The position numbers and the translations under genes are program-made. The notes below the pieces were generated by a model. That model did not search any database and was not told the origin of the DNA. It saw only the letters and a program-made list of their open reading frames with translations. From Rhodotorula mucilaginosa (taxonomy: Eukaryota; Basidiomycota; Microbotryomycetes; Sporidiobolales; Sporidiobolaceae): a DNA stretch of 64,000 bases. This document shows positions 1-11,825 of the stretch, piece after piece (positions within the stretch are counted from its first letter, which is position 1; each line of letters starts with the position of its first letter). Location of the stretch: NCBI GenBank assembly GCA_034406715.1, contig CP137870.1, positions 124,001-188,000 on the forward strand, in the 5' to 3' direction.

Positions 1-441
1 ATGCTTATCCCAAGTGGCAGAATGGAGGCTATAGCTCCGATAGACAAGCTTTTGTTTGGGATTCACGCAAAGGTACGCAAAAATCAACCCTCATCTTCCA
101 AGCCGAAAGTAGCCTTGCCTGGTTAACATTAACGGCACTTGTTTGCAGTATCTCCATACGAGCAGAATACTTGGTCTGTGTGGACGCCTGTCCGCTTGGA
201 AACCTGGACAGACAGTCAACGATCCGGTTGGCAGCTCAATCCCGACCCTCATGCAATCCCGCAAGAGATTGCATATCACGTCCGCCTGCACACGCCACAG
301 GCAGAGTCGCATCACACTGTGGTATTCAGTCTCCCACTTTACAATGCCCTCGTACAAGCGCAAGATGCCCTAAGGCAAGCGCAACACACCCCACACGCGC
401 GCACTGGACATGCACCCCAAGTACTTGAAACGCACCAGTGA
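1..441 (+). CDS. Unknown protein, tandem paralogue copy 1, 5' end outside window
   Basis: Two exons are visible: 1..72 (in frame from base 3) and 149..441, joined across a GTACGC...TTGCAG intron with phase 1. The visible protein begins AYPKWQNGGYSSDRQAFVWD and ends at a TGA at 439-441. It aligns along its whole visible length with the gene at 1184-2118: the FVWDSRK/YVWDSQK block just before the splice site, then NPDPHAIPQEIAYHVRL against NPDRRAPPQEMAYNVTL, then TVVFSLPLYNALVQAQ against TVVFSVALRDTLTRAQQ. The intron sits at the same place and phase in both copies. I do not recognise the family, and no signal peptide, membrane segment or catalytic motif is visible. The upstream exons lie outside the window. 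That it is a gene is supported by the conserved intron and protein-level similarity; the function is unknown. Confidence 0.6.
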
Positions 442-1183
442 TCTTCTGCTCAACAACTGAGCCTGTACATTTTGCTTTGGGTACCCTCTGGATGCAACTC
501 TCAAACTTTCACTCTGTACTCTGTTCTGAGCACAGCCAGGAAGAGAGCGGGAAAGGGAAGCTGTAACGATCCCGACCGAGTTGTCAATTTGGACCGAGAA
601 ACTCCCTCAACCTTTTTGACCGCCACGCCACGCCCCAGACAGTGCGTGTGCCAGGATGGCAAGTGACGCTGATCTTCAAGCATCAAAGCCTGTCTCTACC
701 TCAGATATTGGGTTGCAGGTTCAGACGAACGCGTGTGATTCGTCGGTTCGGGTTGTCCGCGGAGGTGCCGCGAGGAGGGCCGAGCGGTGCAAGTCCGAAC
801 AACAGCTGAGCGCGCTAAGCGCCCCCCTCTTTCTCTCTCCTTCACCTCATGTCTAGCCACAACCGCACACACAATCCTCTTGTAAGCTCAGCGGGACTTG
901 ATGCGGGCAGGCAGAACCGTGTCTTGCCTTTGCCCACTCAGTCAATCCCGGATCAGCAGTCGCACAAGTCATGGGACATATTTAGCAAAGACCCCGTGTC
1001 CAAATCAAGGACCGTAGAACCTCGTGCGTGCTGAGAGAGCTTTTTGAGTGGCTGAAAATAACGTGAATTTGATGTTGACCCCTTACACCGACAGCTTACT
1101 CCGTTGCACCCCCGCGCCGCGCCCTCGATCCCTTGTCTTCAAAATACCGGGAGGAGATTGCAAGGTTGAACTTGCCCGGGAGG
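442..1183. other. Intergenic, no gene seen
   Basis: This spacer lies between the two tandem paralogues. Only short random frames are present. A pyrimidine-rich run near 822-842 could belong to the promoter or 5' leader of the downstream gene. Confidence 0.5.
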
Positions 1184-2118
1184 ATGTCCGGGGCTCCTGC
1201 TGAACAGGTGTGCACACGAATGGCATTTGAGGATATGTAAGTAACAAGTCGCTAACCAGAGCACTCTGCTTGAGCTTTTCCCTAGGCCTTCCTCATCGCT
1301 CGCCAGCAGGGTCTGCACACAGCTATTGAAGACTTTCTGCGCTGGTTCGCTGTTAAGATGCAGGGTCTAGAACAAGCAGAGCTCCCCTTGCACGACATCT
1401 TTGCCGCGCCAGTCTTGCGCGTCAACACTCCAAAGGAAAAGGAGCGATGTGCGTGTCTGTATCGCAACCCTTTCCACCTTCTCTTGCAGCTCACAAATGT
1501 TGCTCATATTTGCAGATCAAACAGATTGCCGGTGGGAGTTCCCAGCCCCTTTGCAGCCTGTCTTCTTCGAAAACGGGCAATGGAGACCAGAGTGGTTTTC
1601 AGCGGAACAACGCCATAATCAGCCGCAAGCAGTGGTCGCTGGTCCGAGTCCCATGGCCGCAGTGCCCCTGTCGCTCAAGGACACAATATTCCCCAGGTTT
1701 CTTGCCTGGAAAGAAGGGGACTATGCCTTTGATGGCCAAGGCTACGTCTGGGATTCGCAAAAAGGTGAGCAGCTCACCCGCTCCCCGCACTGGATCATCT
1801 GGAAACTGAGCGCAGATTTGCCCTAAAGTGGTCCGGAACCCGCGAATACCCTCTACTTGGTCACTCCTAGACGTGGACTTCGAGTGGGTGCACAACCCCG
1901 ACCGACGTGCGCCACCGCAGGAGATGGCTTATAATGTCACACTGCGGAGACGGAGCGAGGCTCCGGGTTGCTTTGCCGTACTCGGTGTCTACACTGTGGT
2001 GTTCAGTGTTGCACTTCGTGACACCCTGACGCGGGCGCAGCAGGCGCAACATGCACCGAGCGCGCGTAACGACACGAACCGAGTTTCCGCGCACCAAGTT
2101 CTGCACTCGAAGAATTGA
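1184..2118 (+). CDS. Unknown protein, tandem paralogue copy 2, 241 aa
   Basis: The model is join(1184..1207,1286..1448,1516..1764,1829..2118), 726 nt with a clean frame. It starts MSGAPAEQ, then AFLIARQQGLHTAIEDFLRW in exon 2. Exon 3 carries aromatic-rich segments (CRWEFPAP, NGQWRPEWF) and ends in YVWDSQK. Exon 4 carries NPDRRAPPQEMAYNVTL and an Ala/Gln-rich tail. The last acceptor was taken as CTAAAG at 1828 because the nearer GCAG puts a stop in frame; the chosen site reproduces the phase-1 junction of copy 1. Donors are GTGTGC, GTGCGT and GTGAGC. No known domain is recognised. The first 24-nt exon is the least certain part, although its phase fits. GC looks lower than in the housekeeping genes nearby. 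Confidence 0.55.
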
Positions 2119-2391
2119 ATGTACCAGGGATCCAGCACCTCAAGTTTCTGCTTGTACCAGCGTCTCTGTAATCAACCTTTCACTGTGTTCAAGTTTGGAC
2201 TCGCACACGCGACCGGAAAGAGAGTGACAGAAATGGGGAGCTACATACAAGATCATATTCCAAAAGATTATCGCGGCAGGTCGTATATCCGGGTATAGGG
2301 GACTGAGAAAGGACAGATCTACTGAGTAAACGTTATAAAAGACTCTCGGAAGAAAGGAAGAAAAGAACCCCGGCGCCGACCGAGAGAGAGC

Positions 2392-5300
2392 TTAACCGGC
2401 ATTGACGGTTTCGTGCCCGCCCATGCTGCTCCGTCGTCGTCGAACATTCCGGCCGCCGACAATCTTACCACCGGTCGCGGTCCCTCCTGCCATAGCGACA
2501 ACCGTAGCGGGATCGAATCCGGGTCCGACATCAGCGGGCGGTGTCGTCGCGGAAGAAGAAGAAGTCGGCGGAGTCGCGGCGACGGCGTCTCGTTTCCCGA
2601 GCACTCGGTTCGGCGGCTGCGGGAGTTTGGTCGGACTGTTGGGCGGGTGCTGCGTCGTCGTGACATTACCGTTCGCGGACGTAGTTCGTCCGTTTCGGAG
2701 AGAGTACCGCCCTTGCGCGCCGGCTGCACCCGTCCCTGCAGTGGTGATCGTCCCCGTCGCGTGCGTCTCGAGGACGACGTTCAGATCCTTGGCAGCCTTG
2801 GAGCGAGCCATCCCGAGCGCGTTCGTCGCCGCCGCTGCACTCCCAGCGCGAGTCGACGATCGGGTGATGGAGGAAGTGGTAGTGCCGATTCGGTCCACGA
2901 TTCGGTTATCTGCAAGCGCCGAGAGCGGCCGTGCGGGTCGAGCTATCCGAGTCGGTCGAGTGCTGGCAGACGGTGTCTTTGGTCGAGTCGAGGCGACGCC
3001 GAGGTCGAGCTTCTTCGGACTGATCAATGCGAGAGGGTCCTCCTCCTCCTCGTCGCCTCTTTCGTCCTCCACATCGCCGTTGAGCATCGGCCCCTTGCCT
3101 TTGACGTCCTTCGCCGCCGACGTCGACGTCCTCGCCTTTCTCGGACTACTCATCACGACCCCCTCCATCCTCTCTTCCTCCATCTCGGCGACCGATTTGC
3201 CCCCCGCGGCGGCGCCAGCACTCTCGGGAGGTGCCGTCTCCGGTTCGGCGACGGCATGGCGAGACCGTCCGGGCGTTTTGCGAGGTTGTCCGGGTGGAGG
3301 ACGACGAGGCGTCACGGGCGGAACGCCGCCAGCATCTGCTCCTCCTCCTCGACCTGGAGTGGTCGACCGCGCACGAGCAGCAGCAAGGTCGGCTTCGTTC
3401 GGAGGCGTGATCGGTCGCGCGGCTGCTGCTGTGGACGATCCAGATGAAGCGGCCGTACCGGCGGCGGAAGCGGCAGCGGCAGCGAGTGCTCGCCCAGCGA
3501 GTCCATTCTGGGACGCGAGTTCTCGGCGCAGTTCGTCCTGCGCCGCCCAGCGAACCCACTCGAGCTGATTGTCGTACAGGAAATGTTGTTGCGGACCGAC
3601 ACACGAGCCGGGTCGCATCAAGCGCATGAATCCGATCGCTGTTGCCGCGCGTCACCACCCAAGTCAGCCGAGGTCTTTCTAGACCCGCTTGATCGATCGA
3701 GAGAGGACGAACGCTCGCTCGCACTCACCTTCATCAGCCGTAAACCCATGTTTGTAAATCAAATACGCGCCAATCAACGTCCCCGTCCGGCCCAACCCAG
3801 CCTTGCAATGAACCGCGACGGCCCCTCCCTCCGAGATGACGCGGTCCGAGAGGTCGATGAACCGGCGACACATCTCGAGGGTCGGGTTCGTGCCGTCGTC
3901 GAAATACATCTCGACGTGGTCGATCCCGCGACTGACAAAGTGGACAGAGTCGTACAGTTTCTTGTTCAACCTGCGGGCAGGCGGGTGGGGGCAAGGGCTC
4001 GCTCGTGTGAGCCTTCCATCTTCAGGAAGATGCAGCTCATCCTAGCACCGGAAGGCTAGTCGTGCGATGGGATGGCATGTCGAGAACCGAAGAGCACAAG
4101 ACTCACCGAACGACAACCTTGACGTTCTTGTTCTCAAACTCCTCCAACACGTTCCTAAAAGCCCTGCTCACTTTCCCACTCGGACCCTGCGTTGTATTCC
4201 CCCTCCTGGGCGAGCCCGGCCCGACACCCGTCCCCGTCCCCGAGGAGGAAGCCGACGAGGATGACGTGCCATTCCAACCCGCCTCGACCGGACTCGCAAA
4301 CGCGACAAACCCAGGGGTGATCCAGTTCCAATCGCCCGTCTCGACTTTTTCGGCGTGCTCGTACGCGGCGAGGTCAAAAGTCGAGAGGTCGAGGAGGTTG
4401 TGTTTCAGGGCGCGGTGGACGCCGTACAGGATCGATTGCGGGTGGAGGTGGTAGTCGGCGCGCGAGTAGCCGGCGTCGCGGTAGGGTTGCTGTGCGGGAC
4501 GGAAGATGCCAAGAAAACAGTCAGAGCTGAATAGGAGAGCGTTCTCCTCCTCGCATATGCGGACAGTTCAGAGGAGCGACGGCCACGCACCAGTTCGAGG
4601 ACGCTGAGGGGATGCAAGCAGTCGGCGACGGGCCATCTCATGACGACCATCTGCGCGCAGCAAAAAGTCAAAGTCAGTCTCTGCATCTCTTCGACCCGGA
4701 GGTTCATCGAATTCGGCGCGAGGCAGACAAGCCCGTCTTCCTGCGGGCGCGATCGACTGCACCGAGCCGAAACCGAGCGAGAGACTCACCGCGTAGAGGG
4801 CCATCAAGAGGGCGGCGTTGACTTTTTTGTCGGGCTCGTCGGACGAGTACAAGAAGATGCGTTGGTGTGCGTGTTCCGGGGCGGTCAAGAGCGAATGGAG
4901 GTGCAAGCAGAAGCGGCTGTTCGAGGCGAGGTTTGGTTGTGTTTGGTCGATGCGGCGGCGGAGGCGGCGGCGGGGTTGAGGGGCAAGAAAAGTATGTCGA
5001 GAGGTTTTTGGTAGGTGTGGAGATGGGGTTGGTGTGATGCAGAGAGTCGGCGCGAAGGTTTGTGCGCGTGCGAGTCGAGGTGGGGAAAGGGTTCAAGAAG
5101 GGGCCAAAGAAAACAAGAGCGGGGTCAGCACTCGAGCGAAGCCTCCACCACCGGGCGAAAGACAGCACGCACTAGAGGCACCCGACGTTGAGGGGACCAT
5201 AGTCCTGGAAGAAGCTCAAATAGACGAGTTGGTCGTCGATCGAGAACCAGTAGATGGAACCGGCATTCGAGTCTCGCTCGGCGGTGGTGGCGGTGGCGCT

Positions 5301-5714
5301 GAGGCTGTTGAGGATCTCGGATCTCGGTGCGGGTGCTTTGAAGTAGGTGTACGCGAGTCTCGGGCCGAACGAGCAGACTGGACCGGAAGGCTGCACGACG
5401 GTGCTCCTGTTCGACGAGGAGGAGGTCGTCTTGCGCCCTGCTGGGGCTGAGGCTGCGGCATGATCGAGTTCTGTAGACTCCTCGTCGTGTATGTGTACGT
5501 CTCGGCTCTCTGCGGCGTCGTGAATGATCGAGTCGCCGTCGGGGTCGGTCACGCCGGACGACGAGTCGACCGAGGGCGAGCACGAAGCGGCGCGCACAGC
5601 GGCAGCGGCAGGCGGAGTGGGCATTGCTATACCTAAGCCCAGTCTATGCAGACCCGCCTGCACAGCCCAGTCGAGTGTAGCGTCGGTGATGAAAGAGTCC
5701 GACAAGTTGATCAT
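2392..5714 (-). CDS. cdc14: Cdc14-family dual-specificity phosphatase, 866 aa
   Basis: The model is complement join(2392..3638,3729..3970,4107..4489,4591..4650,4790..4916,5173..5714), 2601 nt. Cdc14 reverses Cdk phosphorylation at mitotic exit and septation. The N-terminal dual-specificity half shows YWFSIDDQLVYLSFFQDYGP, NVGCLYRFC across the first intron, and PDKKVNAALLMALYA. The catalytic half shows GDWNWITPGFVAF, the general-acid region YFDDGTNP and the P-loop HCKAGLGRTG (catalytic Cys near residue 426), followed by MRPGSCVGPQQHF. About 135 Ser/Ala-rich, partly acidic residues precede the fold. The roughly 400-residue tail after the catalytic domain is Pro/Ser/Thr/Arg-rich and low in complexity, as expected for a regulated tail. 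The start is uncertain: an in-frame ATG about 28 codons further in is an alternative. Identification is very secure. Confidence 0.95.
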
Positions 5715-6108
5715 CCAACTTCAAGTGGGCTCTCATCACTCGCAGCCTCGTCTCGGCCCATGCAGCGTGCAATGCAGTGCCATAGAGTCTAGAAATCTAG
5801 GTTGCTCTCCATCTGTGTCGGGATAAGGGACTTGTTCATCGTCCGTCTCCTCTTCCCCCCGCTCTTTCGACTGTTTGTCGACGACCTCGCACGCATGTCG
5901 GACGAGGTAGGACTCGTCAAGTGTGGCAGCGCAGAACAGCATATGCTCCCAAATCTCTTCTCGGTCGCGAGGGAAAGGAAAGGATAGGATAATCAAATAC
6001 TGCTACAAAAGGTTGCCGCCACTCCGTCGTGTCTCCCCAATCAAGGGACTCGACGTCAGGGAGATCAAGACAGAACCCAGAACCACCGCTGCAACCCAAA
6101 AGAAGGTG
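5715..6108. other. Intergenic: cdc14 promoter and permease 3' region
   Basis: Both flanking genes are on the minus strand, so this stretch should hold the cdc14 promoter and the permease 3' end. No further gene is supported. Confidence 0.4.
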
Positions 6109-8278
6109 CTACCGCCCAAAGTACCGAATCTCGAAATGCCGGAACACGAAATACGTGATGGTCGCCATCCCCGCCGACACCTCGAACCCGAGATCGCCGC
6201 CGTACGGTTTGCTGATGGCGAGCGCGATCGGACCCGTGTACCACGTCTCGGCCATCGACAAGACGATGAGCGGGATCGTGCACACGATCGAGGCCGTGCA
6301 CGCGAACCCCGGTGGCAGCTTTTTGTAGTCGGTCACGTCGTCCCAGTTGGTTTTGGAACCGCCGAGAGGACCGTTCGCGCGACGGAACCAGAGCACTTCG
6401 ATAAAGACGATGGCGGAGAGGAAGGCCGTGTAATCTGCGGGCGTAAGGAAGGGTGATCGCGTCAGCGAAAACAAAATCCAAATCCGCGAGAGAAGGGTCG
6501 ATCCACTCCGGAAAGTGTAAACTCCGGGAAGTGTGCGCTCCGGAAGGTGTGCATTCTGGAAAGTGTGCACTCTGGAAGAGCGAGGACTCACAGGCGAGGA
6601 TGGCCGAAAAGTTGGACAGGATCTCGGAAAAGTGTTCGCGACCGACGAGGGCCACGACCAAGTAGATGGCGGCGAACCCGATGACGAAAAAGATGCGCGG
6701 GATCTTCATCAACCACGGGTGGAGGGTCTGGAGGCACAGCGCGCCGCTGTACGTGTTTGGGATGTTGGCCGACACGGTCGAGAAGGCGAGGAGGACCATG
6801 AGGAATTTGCCGAACCCGCCGGCGTTGGTGATCAAGATGTGGCCGACGACGCCTCCGAGCGACTCTTCCTCGAACGCCGAGACGTAGTCCGGAGCGGTGA
6901 GGATGTTGAACGTGGCCGAGACGGAGCAAGTGAAGGCGATGGGGAGGTACATGCCCACGAAGGACGAGACCCAGATGGCCCAGGTCGGCGTCGTATGCGG
7001 CAAGGTCATGTTGTAGTCCGCCGCAATCGAGGTCCAGCCCGAACCGACCGAGAACATGATCCCGAGGAACGAGAGCACGTTCCCCTGCAACTCCCTCGCC
7101 GTCGCCATTTCGGCCGTCCCGGCGTGAACGTCGTACTGCCCGCGGGTCCCGAGTCCGAGCACAATGCAGTAGATGATAAAACACACAATCCAGGCGTATC
7201 TTTCCCACAGGTGCAGGAACTGGTAACCCCAGATGCACAGCAAGGCGACGACGACGGTCAAAATGACGATCCCCACGACGAGCGAGACGTCGTGGTTGAT
7301 CGAGCGGAGCGCCTGCGCGCCGACGATCACGGTCGTGACGGCGTACATGAGCTGCGTCATCGCGTTCAAGATCGAAAAGATGGCCGTGCCACTGTGCGTG
7401 CGACAACGAGTGTCAGGCCCGCGCCCCAGGCGACGATCAAACGCGAGACTCACGGCCAGCCGCCGGCGAAGCGAGACGCAGCCATCGTTCGCAGTCCCGT
7501 TCTGGGTCCGAGCGTCGCCATCGTAGCTATATCGGTGTCGGGGTGAGCAAGAGGAAGCAAGCGAGCGGTGAGGGTGGAGTGGCAAAAGGATGTGGGAACG
7601 CACCACTGACGCAGACGCCGAGTGCGGTTCCGAGCCAGATGACGGCCATAGAGGTTGGAAAGTCGAGCGTAAAGTACATGCCGCCAAGCATGCCAGTTCC
7701 GCTAAGTGTCGAGGACAGCGAGTCAGTCCGAAAAGCGACCGGAATTTTTGGGAGTGGGAAACAGCCGAAGCGTACAGGCAACTGAACGAGAGGTTGACGG
7801 AGAACCAGAACATGCTGGGAGGTTCGAGACAGACTGCTTGTCAGTCCGCGGAGGAGGAAGGCATGCGCTTTAGTGAGTGGCGCGCGAAAAGACCAACATT
7901 TGGCGGGCGACGAGTCGAGGGAGCGAGAGCTGCGTGCGGTTTCGCCCGTTCGAATCAGCAACTCTATAATATGCTTCGAATAGCGGCGGAATGAAAGACG
8001 AGGCGCACTTGATCTCGCTCGTCTTCCGGGATCCGCTCCGTCGACCTCGTCTCGACTCCAAGTTGCGCGAGGTAGCGCGTCAACTTGCCGAACGCGCCAT
8101 GAGCAGCGACCACTCCCTCCAAGCTGTCTTTCGACTGGGTGCTGTTGACGCTCGCGTCGGTCTCTTTATTATCGAGCGAAGAGAGCGCCTTTTCCTCGTC
8201 TTCGGCCACCGCCGACGGTTCGGAGAGCACGGACAGAGGTCGCGTCTCGAGCGGCAAAGGTCGTACAGCAGCAGCCAT
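6109..8278 (-). CDS. Purine-cytosine permease, NCS1 family (Fcy2-like), 545 aa
   Basis: The model is complement join(6109..6434,6592..7391,7454..7526,7604..7701,7776..7814,7898..7929,8009..8278), 1638 nt. The protein should be a plasma-membrane proton symporter for cytosine and purines. Family marks are GVETRSTERIPEDERD before the first membrane segment, FWFSVNLS, MATLGPRTGLRTMAASRF, SILNAMTQLMYAVTTVIVGA, GWTSIAADYN, PNTYSGALCLQTLHPWL and a late DYTAFLSAIVFIEV segment. Length is usual for Fcy2 proteins (about 500-550). The 32-nt second exon is inferred from phase: joining exon 1 directly to the exon at 7814 breaks the frame, and a GCAG...GTTGGT-bounded segment repairs it. Its donor is weak, so that junction is the least certain. 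The last intron (6435-6591) contains a minisatellite. Substrate choice is inferred from family only. Confidence 0.9.
6507..6578. repeat. 16-bp minisatellite, about 4.5 units, inside permease intron
   Basis: Units start at 6507, 6523, 6539, 6555 and a partial at 6571. Each reads close to TCCGGAAAGTGTGCAC, with one to four differences between units. The array occupies nearly half of the 157-nt last intron of the Fcy2-like gene. Confidence 0.85.
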
Positions 8279-8916
8279 CCTGGTCGGTTCGTCGGCGGCT
8301 CAAGCCTCGGGTGCGAGGGCTCCCAGCTGGTCGCAGCGTCCGTAGCAGAAAGAACGAGAGAGCGCACAAGGACTTGCCGCGCGTCGCTCCCCATCAAGTC
8401 CGAAAAAGCTGGCAAGCACGCGGGCACACGACCCACGCGGATTGATCGCTCCGCCTGATCATCTCTCCACTCGTATTTTTAGCGCACCCCGGACAACGTA
8501 GATGAGGATAAGGCAACGAGCCAATCAGCGGGCCGCAACTCGCATTATCAGATCCTTCCGTACAACACCGCTCCGAGACTCCGACGCGGCTCACCCGTCA
8601 ATGGAAGTACTATAGCATCTCGTAGCTCGTCAAGGTTGTAACTTATCGCTAGGCCGCGAGCGGGTGGAGAGCTGAGAGCTCTGACGCGGAGCTCGAGACC
8701 GCGTGGAGACCCCAGCTCGTAGTCAACACGATATGTATATGGATAGGTCCACTGTGCTCGCCGAGCTGCAGCTTTTGTAGATATGCGTAGTTCCGGGCAA
8801 GAAACCGCAAGCAAGCGCCGAAGAAGATGAAATGAAAGGGATTTCTTTGGATTTCTTGCCCGTCGATGTCGTGAAACTACTGTGCCCGACTAGTTAGCCC
8901 TACACATACCCTGTCG
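8279..8916. other. Intergenic: permease promoter and nudE 3' region
   Basis: Both flanking genes are on the minus strand. I see no gene here. The permease promoter should lie next to 8279. Confidence 0.45.
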
Positions 8917-11424
8917 TCACCGCGAAGCACCCGGCAACGGCGGCACAGGCGGAACTTCATCCCTCGTCGCCGTCCGCCTATGATGATGATGATGATGATC
9001 CCCCCCATGCAGCCCCTCTCGACCGCCGTTGGCTCCATACGACGCTGCCAAACTCGCTCGCCGACCGCCGCCACCACCACCGAGGCTCTTGCTGAGCGGC
9101 GCACTGCTGCTGTTGCCGCTACTGGCGAGACCGAGCCCGATCCCGCTCGTGCGGCGGTTCGCGCCGCCGCCGGTGCCGCCCATCGACGTTCGTCGCATCG
9201 TCGAGCGGAGCTGGCGCCGACGGTCGTCCTCATCGTGTGCGGCCGATTCGTCCTGATGAGGCGTAGCCCTTCCGCTCCGGAGCGTCGTTGACATGGAAGA
9301 AGCTGCCAGTGCAGTCGACGCATGTCGAGCGTGACCATAGGAGGCATGGGTCGAGCCGGCTGCTGCTGCTGCGACGCTTTTCGACAGGCTCGAGCGACCG
9401 AGACTCGAGCTCGGTCTCGGTGGATGCGGATGGGCAGTGGACCCAGCCCGGCTCGTAGTAGCCGGAGGGTAGTACCCATTCGTCGGCGTCGCCGATCTCG
9501 GTCCTCCAATGTTCGACGGCGTGAGCGGTCTGGTCGTCATCGGGAGCGAAGAAGTCGTCGCCGTTGAGGATGCAATCGACAATCGACTCGACGGTCTCGA
9601 CGAAGAAGCAGAAGTCCCCGTTGCTGCTGCAGAAGTCGAAGTGGAAGACTCCCGTTCTTTAGCGGCCATCGAGCTCGCGATCGAGGCGCGCAAGACGGCC
9701 GATCTAGACGGCGGACGAGTCGAGTCGCGTTCTCCGAGTCGGCTGGGTGGTCGAACCGGTGGTCGGGACGAACCAAGAGCAAGAGGAGGACCCATCGTCC
9801 CGTTCCCGTTCAACCCAGAAGTGCGGAGCGTCGAACTTCTCGACATCGTCCGAGGCGGCGGAGGAGGGTAATCAGACCCCGACCCCCTACTCGTCGGAGA
9901 CTCGTCGCCGGTTCCTGACCCCGTCGCCGTCGTCGTCGCGGGACTCCCAAACCTCGGGATCGCGCTCCCTCGCATCACGCTCGACCTCCTCTGATCCAAC
10001 CGCTGCGTGAGCATCCGAACTCGGGACGTCATTTGCTGCATGTCGCGGATCATAGTCGCCGTATCGGTGCGAGGGAGATCCCCTCCACCTCGTGTGCCGC
10101 CGCCACGGTGGGGTCGATTCGAAGGCGAGGCCATCAAAGCCGGAGACGAAGGCGACCGACCGAGCCCATACGTTTGGAGATGCGCAGTCCTGGTCGACCG
10201 CCCGAGCGGAGCGCGGAACGGTGTCTGACCCGTCGGAGGCGGCGGGGACGGGAACGGTTCGGCCCTCATGGTCAGGGATCGCGAGACTTTGCTCGGCGAG
10301 ATGGAGGTCGGTGGGGAAGGGATGAGGCTCGTGCGGCGGATGCGGGCGGGTAAGGGAGTCGGATCGACGAAGGGTTGTTGGGGAGAAGAGGAAGGCGAAG
10401 GCGGCGATGATTCGGGAGATGGGGTGCGGCGCTGCAGAGTCGAGCCGGCATCGGTAACGGCATCGGCTGCAGTTGCGGCCGGCCGCGGCGCTGGAACCTC
10501 GGGCGGTGAGGGTGAAGATGATGTAGGTCGAGTCGCGAGAGTAGGTACCGTCGCCGCTGCCGCCGCCGTCGCCGCTTTCTCAGCCGCCTCGACTTGCGAG
10601 CGCGAGACGAGCAACTCTTCATTGACGTCTGTACGAGAGAAAGGTGCATCGTCAGAATCGTACCACCCGTGCTCAATCACCGCTGGAACGCACCTCGCAC
10701 TTCGTCCTTTAATCGCTGGACTTCTTCCTCGAGCTGGGCTTTCGCGACGAGCTCTTCTTCGAGGAGGGCGATCCGCTCGAGCGCCTTGTTGTACCGCGTC
10801 TCGAGGCTCTGCAGCGACGAGTCCTTTTCCCTGCGTGCGAGCTCAAGGGTGAGAATCCGAGAATGGATACAGGAGGAGCGGAAGAGGTCGACGCACCTCT
10901 CGCTCTTTTCGAGGTCGTCGTTGTCGAGTTCCATGTCTCGGACCCGAGTCCGGAGTTCCTTTTCGGTCGCGCGCAGAGTTTCTAGCTCTCGCTGCATGTG
11001 CGTGATGGTCGTGGTGTGGTCCTTGAGCGCGGTCGTGTACTTGCCCTGCGAAATGGGGCCGTCAGCCCCGCTCGTTCAAGCTGTTTCGGACCGCGCGCGC
11101 AAAAGAGACGCACCTTCCACTCTTCCTTCTCGTTGCGAGCGTCTTCGAGTTCTCTGCGCATGCCCTTCTCTGCCTTGTCCATGCGTTCGAGTTCTCCCTC
11201 GAGTTCGGCCTGGAGTTCCTTGCTCGACTCGGTGAACTCGAGGATGTCTTGCTCGGCGGCGGCGAGCTGCGCCTGGAGGGCGGTGCATCGGGAGCGGTAA
11301 TGCGCGATCGCAGCCTCGTCGGACGTGAACGTCGGGCTGCCACACGGTGTGTACACGGCGGTCAGCGGAGTTCACTCAACCGAGGCGGGGGAAGGAGAAC
11401 TCACGGGTCCTCGTCGCCTGCCAT
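8917..11424 (-). CDS. nudE: NudE-family dynein regulator, 746 aa
   Basis: The model is complement join(8917..10628,10694..10830,10897..11045,11114..11336,11405..11424), 2241 nt. NudE/Ndel1 proteins bind Lis1 and dynein and act in nuclear positioning and spindle function. Residues about 12-175 form a long coiled coil typical of the family: ALQAQLAAAEQDILEFTESS, ELQAELEGELERMDKAEKG, then RVRDMELDNDDLEKSER, YNKALERIALLEEEL and EEVQRLKDEVR. The exon junctions fall inside the coil and keep phase. The C-terminal 570 residues are Ser/Pro/Thr/Arg-rich and low in complexity, with scattered SP/TP dipeptides and a run of six His near the end coded by a CAT/ATG repeat near 8980. The tail is longer than in ascomycete NudE. 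Start MAGDED comes from a 20-nt first exon. The divergent neighbour is F-box-like gene A. Confidence 0.9.
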
Positions 11425-11825
11425 CCGGTGAGCTATCGTTGGTGGCAGCTCCAAGAAGCTCTTGTCCACGCTCGAACCTCTCTGTCGTAAGTTAGACTGC
11501 TGCACACGAGCCTCGTTCTCGACCGAGTCCAAGACGAAGCCAAGTCACCAGAGCCTCCCCTCAGCCGCAATAGTCGGGCGCTGTAATGAAGCATTACAAA
11601 CCTTTTGTATTCCTGCCAATAGTGTGCTCTGGTCCACTCTCCTTTGCGTCGGCTTGCTCACTCGCTCTCGCCCGCACCACCTCATGCAGTAGACCTTGGG
11701 CCGGGAGAAAGGCGCTCGACTCGACCCCGCAACGGCCAGCTCTCGCGCGACCGGCTTTGCTGCAGCTCCGGTTCATTCGCCAACAAGCGTTTCCGGCCTC
11801 CACCTCGCTCGATTTCCGCTTCGAC
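11425..11825. promoter_or_regulatory. Divergent intergenic region, nudE / F-box-like gene A
   Basis: About 400 bp separates the two divergent starts and must carry both upstream regions. No specific element is recognised. Confidence 0.4.

Noticed and set aside
2402-3568. A 388-codon open frame opposite the last exon of cdc14
   Set aside because: It mirrors the low-complexity Cdc14 tail; composition alone explains it.
6533-7546. A 337-codon open frame opposite the permease
   Set aside because: It is antisense to well-conserved permease motifs and crosses real introns.
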